From Punica granatum (lineage: Eukaryota; Streptophyta; Magnoliopsida; Myrtales; Lythraceae): DNA of 64,000 bases. The DNA lies in assembly GCF_007655135.1 (NCBI RefSeq), contig NC_045130.1, positions 14,694,001 to 14,758,000 of the forward strand. Direction: 5' to 3'. Positions within the stretch are counted from its first letter, which is position 1. Each line of letters starts with the position of its first letter. The notes beneath the pieces were generated by a model. That model ran no database searches, was not told the DNA's origin, and saw nothing but the letters and a program-made list of their open reading frames with translations. The position numbers and the translations under genes were made by a program. Below are positions 63,009 through 64,000 of this stretch, in pieces.

Positions 63009-64000
63009 AAACTTGATAACTATATAATAAATAGGATTATAAAGGTAACTGTTGTGATATCATAGGGTTAGAAAGGTAAATATATAACTAATATTATTAA
63101 TTAATTTTTAAAAGTTAGTTAATTTTCAATTACTTACGATACTATATTGCTTAATTTGTAAATGAGTATTATTAATTAATTTGTATATATATATATTTAC
63201 ATATTTTTTGTTAGTTTGTTTTAATTATTTCAAATTATCAAAATCGATGCCTCGGAGATGACAAGAAATAATGTAATTTCTAACATTTAAGGGGCAATAA
63301 TTTTATATATGTACAAATCCACTTAAATTTAGATGATTCTAATTAGCGCAACAGACGAAACTAAAGAGTCTCGAAACTAGCAGTCAAGACGTATCCTCTC
63401 ATCTAAGTATTTTATTCATCGAGTCTGTTGAGAAATTCAAACAAAGGACATTAGATTTCACCCAAAAAGAAAAGGACAATAGCGGCATCAATATTAACTA
63501 ACAAAAAAAATCACGATTTTGATATCCAAATGAATACGTAATCATTAGCAAAACTCACTATAAAATTTGGAATTAAAGTAAATTAATTATGAATAGTATG
63601 AATGGAGATTTAACAGGCTGTCAATTGATAAATAACAATAACTTTATTTATATTAATGGCAAAATAATTGCTAAGGTAAATAAAATGCTAAGATATTAAA
63701 GAGGGTGTATATCTTTTTGTAAATTCAGCCAATTTCCATAATTCTCGCCATTTCCCCTAGCCGTTGACCCCTTGCTTGGCCTACTCCCAGAGGCAGGTTT
63801 ATATGTACGAAAAGCCTTCCTAAATTATCTTGCCTCAATACATTTCGAGTTGTTTGAATTCCAGATTCTATATTCCACTTCTCAAAAGGGAGGACTTTAT
63901 TCTCCTTCCACGTACTTCCTCTTTCAGATTTTCATTAGTTATTTCCTCTACCAAGGTAAGAAATATTATTCACTTTAATTCTCTTTGATTACGAGTATGT
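61443..64000 (+). repeat. SPH array unit U13 (partial; window ends inside the unit)
   Basis: 2558 bp of the unit are present, ending just after the splice-donor region. It has the AAAAG-type spacer (about 63106) and a private 1-bp loss in the C run at about 63770 (GACCCCTTGC for GACCCCCTTGC). The array evidently continues past the window. Confidence 0.92.
61875..62279 (+). CDS. S-protein homologue (SPH), array copy 13
   Basis: Same product as copy 2, with an intact frame. Together with copies 2-12 it makes twelve genes with one protein sequence over 40 kb. Confidence 0.94.
   Translation: MDSSKSSLLLLVALLLLWGRCESSIFQKHKTHVLIRNDLQEQLDMTVHCKSKDDDLGVHVIPPGGSYGFSFRPNFFCTTLFWCDFEWSGASRGYKVYSCQRDYNRCFDCTWSIKSSSPCLYNAKTSQYDLCDNW

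Overview
The window is nuclear DNA from a flowering plant, most likely a eudicot. It carries S-protein-homologue (SPH, plant self-incompatibility S1 family) genes with plant secretory signal peptides, a plant Tat/Ogre-type LTR retrotransposon primed by tRNA-Arg, and hAT-like and Tourist-like elements in AT-rich spacer. Nothing looks prokaryotic.

Layout. (1) 1-1543 and 19458-21531 are the two halves of one array unit (U1), holding a diverged SPH gene at 393-797. (2) 1544-19457 is a 17.9 kb LTR retrotransposon inserted into that unit on the minus strand. Its 5' LTR is the right-hand one (14949-19457) and its 3' LTR the left-hand one (1544-6358), with 5-bp flanking duplications. It keeps a tRNA-Arg primer-binding site, a polypurine tract, a decayed gag and a minisatellite next to the 3' LTR, but I see no protease, reverse transcriptase or integrase. 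Nested in it are a 1546-bp hAT-like element in gag, which carries a fragment resembling a DUF241/BPS1-like host gene, and a 245-bp MITE in the 3' LTR. (3) 21532-64000 is a head-to-tail array of units of about 3.65 kb (U2-U12 complete, U13 cut by the window end), each with one SPH gene on the plus strand.

Removing the retrotransposon and one copy of its target duplication restores the distance between SPH copies 1 and 2 to 3654 bp, so the array existed before the insertion. Copies 2-13 encode the same 134-residue secreted protein, while copy 1 differs at 9 residues. Unit lengths are 3634, 3633, 3421, 3652, 3651, 3655 and then 3653 bp five times, with variants shared between units in a mosaic. 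This is the mark of recent amplification by unequal exchange or conversion.

Each unit holds a duplicated 125-bp promoter-like module, the SPH gene, a poly(A) signal, a (TA)n(TG)n microsatellite, an AT-rich spacer, and a second promoter/exon-like block ending in a strong splice donor. The central observation is a large cluster of identical SPH genes whose product has an unusual eight-cysteine pattern. Coordinates come from reading the sequence. Identity statements are by eye except for protein identity, which follows from the translations.
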